Source: Methylobacter sp.
Lineage (GTDB): Bacteria; Pseudomonadota; Gammaproteobacteria; Methylococcales; Methylomonadaceae
Direction: 5' to 3'
Assembly (NCBI GenBank): GCA_003158415.1
Contig: PMJA01000310.1
Location: 560 to 7,271 of the forward strand
DNA: 6,712 bases
Part shown: in pieces, positions 6,242 to 6,712 of the stretch
Layout: each line of letters begins with the position of its first letter
How positions within the stretch are numbered: position 1 is the stretch's first letter
Position numbers and translations under genes: made by a program
Notes under the pieces: model-generated
What the model was told of the DNA's origin: nothing
Databases searched by the model: none
What the model saw: the letters and a program-made list of their open reading frames with translations, nothing else

Positions 6242-6349
6242 CGGTTAGCCTTAGCTGCTATTCACTTAAGGCGGGAAAGATAACATCCCTTAGAGGAATG
6301 TTATCTATCTAGTGTCCCACTTTAAATTGGAAACCGCCTTAGCTAACCG
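6242..6349 (+). repeat. Nested inverted repeat (three stacked stems) between tsf and pyrH
   Basis: The outer stem is CGGTTAGC (6242-6249) with GCTAACCG (6342-6349), perfect over 8 bp. The middle stem is TAAGGCGG (6267-6274) with CCGCCTTA (6334-6341), perfect over 8 bp and abutting the outer arm on the 3' side. The inner hairpin is AGATAACAT (6278-6286) with ATGTTATCT (6298-6306), perfect over 9 bp, then a C-A mismatch and CCT/AGG around a TAG loop. No T-run follows, so it is not an intrinsic terminator. It could be a small palindromic mobile remnant, an mRNA processing or stability element, or a regulatory leader of pyrH. I do not recognise it as a named family. Confidence 0.6.
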
Positions 6350-6366
6350 TTCATGAACACATTGTT

Positions 6367-6392
6367 GTTGGGTTAGGCAACGCTAACCCAAC
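6367..6392 (+). repeat. REP-like palindrome upstream of pyrH
   Basis: GTTGGGTTAG and CTAACCCAAC form a perfect 10-bp inverted repeat around a GCAACG loop. Palindromes of this GTTGGGTTA/TAACCCAAC type are dispersed in many bacterial genomes, and I recognise the style, though no copy-number claim is possible here. A related half-copy lies at the left edge of the window. The element ends 24 nt before the pyrH start, where the strong hairpin may influence translation or mRNA stability. There is no T-run on either side to suggest termination. Confidence 0.6.
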
Positions 6393-6416
6393 TTAAAAAC
6401 TGACCCCGATAATATT

Positions 6417-6712
6417 ATGACTAAACCGATTTTCCAGAGAATTTTGCTTAAGTTAAGCGGTGAGGCTTTAATGAGCGAGACCGGCGGTAGTATTGATGCC
6501 GATATTGTCAAGCGTCTTGCTACTGAAATCAAAGAGTTATGTGACATTGGCATACAGGTTGGATTAGTCATCGGCGGCGGCAATATTTTGCGCGGCGCTG
6601 AAAAAGCCGCCGAAGGCCTGGATAGAGTCACCAGCGACCAGATGGGTATGTTGGCTACGGTCATTAATGCCCTGGCTATGCAGGACGCATTGGAGGCGCA
6701 CGGTCAGCAGGT
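6417..6712 (+). CDS. pyrH: UMP kinase (uridylate kinase), 5' part, cut by the window end
   Basis: PyrH phosphorylates UMP to UDP with ATP, the step that commits UMP to pyrimidine nucleotide pools. It belongs to the amino-acid-kinase fold and is not related to eukaryotic UMP/CMP kinases. The first 98 codons are present of roughly 240. KLSGEAL at 12-18 is the phosphate-binding start of the fold, VIGGGN at 51-56 and R59 form the glycine-rich nucleotide/UMP loop, and [21 protein letters not shown] at 72-92 is the conserved allosteric/UMP-contact region. The only reasonable start is the ATG before [11 protein letters not shown], since the frame is closed by a TAA at 6384. No Shine-Dalgarno sequence precedes it (the upstream stretch is TGACCCCGATAATATT). 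The gene order tsf-pyrH is standard, and frr would be expected next. Confidence 0.97.
   Translation, partial: MTKPIFQRILLKLSGEALMSETGGSIDADIVKRLATEIKELCDIGIQVGLVIGGGNILRGAEKAAEGLDRVTSDQMGMLATVINALAMQDALEAHGQQ

Noticed and set aside
6310..6333. TAGTGTCCCACTTTAAATTGG as a possible solitary IS end
   Set aside because: It only loosely resembles the sequence at the window's left edge. No second end, transposase or target duplication is visible, and it sits inside the nested repeat.
6408..6416. GATAATATT immediately before pyrH as a -10 box
   Set aside because: Transcription would start inside the pyrH coding region, and no suitable -35 is placed 16-18 bp upstream.
6383..6664. 93-codon open frame on the minus strand opposite pyrH
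   Set aside because: It lies antisense to clearly conserved PyrH coding sequence, has no family features and no supporting ribosome-binding site. It is a shadow of the real gene.
1..6712. CRISPR array, tRNA/rRNA genes, phage attachment site
   Set aside because: No regularly spaced repeats, cloverleaf-like segments or rRNA-like stretches were found in the non-coding gaps.

Overview
The window reads as ordinary chromosome from a gammaproteobacterium of moderate GC. The protein sequences (GlnD, EF-Ts, S2, PyrH) and the gene orders map-glnD and rpsB-tsf-pyrH fit that class. REP-like palindromes of the GTTGGGTTAG/CTAACCCAAC type would suit a methanotroph or sulfur-oxidiser relative, but that placement is a guess.

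The left two thirds is one minus-strand operon, read from right to left: map (methionine aminopeptidase), glnD (bifunctional PII uridylyltransferase/uridylyl-removing enzyme), a HEPT-family protein, and a minimal MNT-family nucleotidyltransferase. The four genes are packed almost without gaps. There are 2 nt between map and glnD, a TGATG overlap between glnD and hepT, and an ATGA overlap between hepT and mntA. A HI0074/HI0073-type (type VII toxin-antitoxin-like) pair is therefore attached to the tail of the nitrogen-signalling gene. The extreme left edge looks like half of a REP-like palindrome abutting a possible insertion-sequence end.

A 301-nt divergent region separates map from rpsB. It holds a good sigma70-type promoter for map and an extended -10 promoter for rpsB, with overlapping -35 boxes on opposite strands. 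After these comes a roughly 143-nt structured rpsB leader, in the place where S2 autoregulates its operon in E. coli.

The right third is the plus-strand translation operon rpsB (S2), tsf (EF-Ts) and pyrH (UMP kinase, cut by the window end). Both intergenic gaps are rich in structure. The rpsB-tsf gap has a strong intrinsic terminator, a possible competing antiterminator pairing, and a possible 11-codon mini-ORF that overlaps the rpsB stop and ends inside the antiterminator arm. The tsf-pyrH gap has a 108-nt nested inverted repeat followed by a perfect 10-bp REP-like palindrome 24 nt before a pyrH start that lacks a Shine-Dalgarno sequence.

All protein-coding genes look intact. The least routine observations are the MNT-HEPT module coupled to glnD and the attenuator-like layout between rpsB and tsf. 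Neither is proven by sequence alone.
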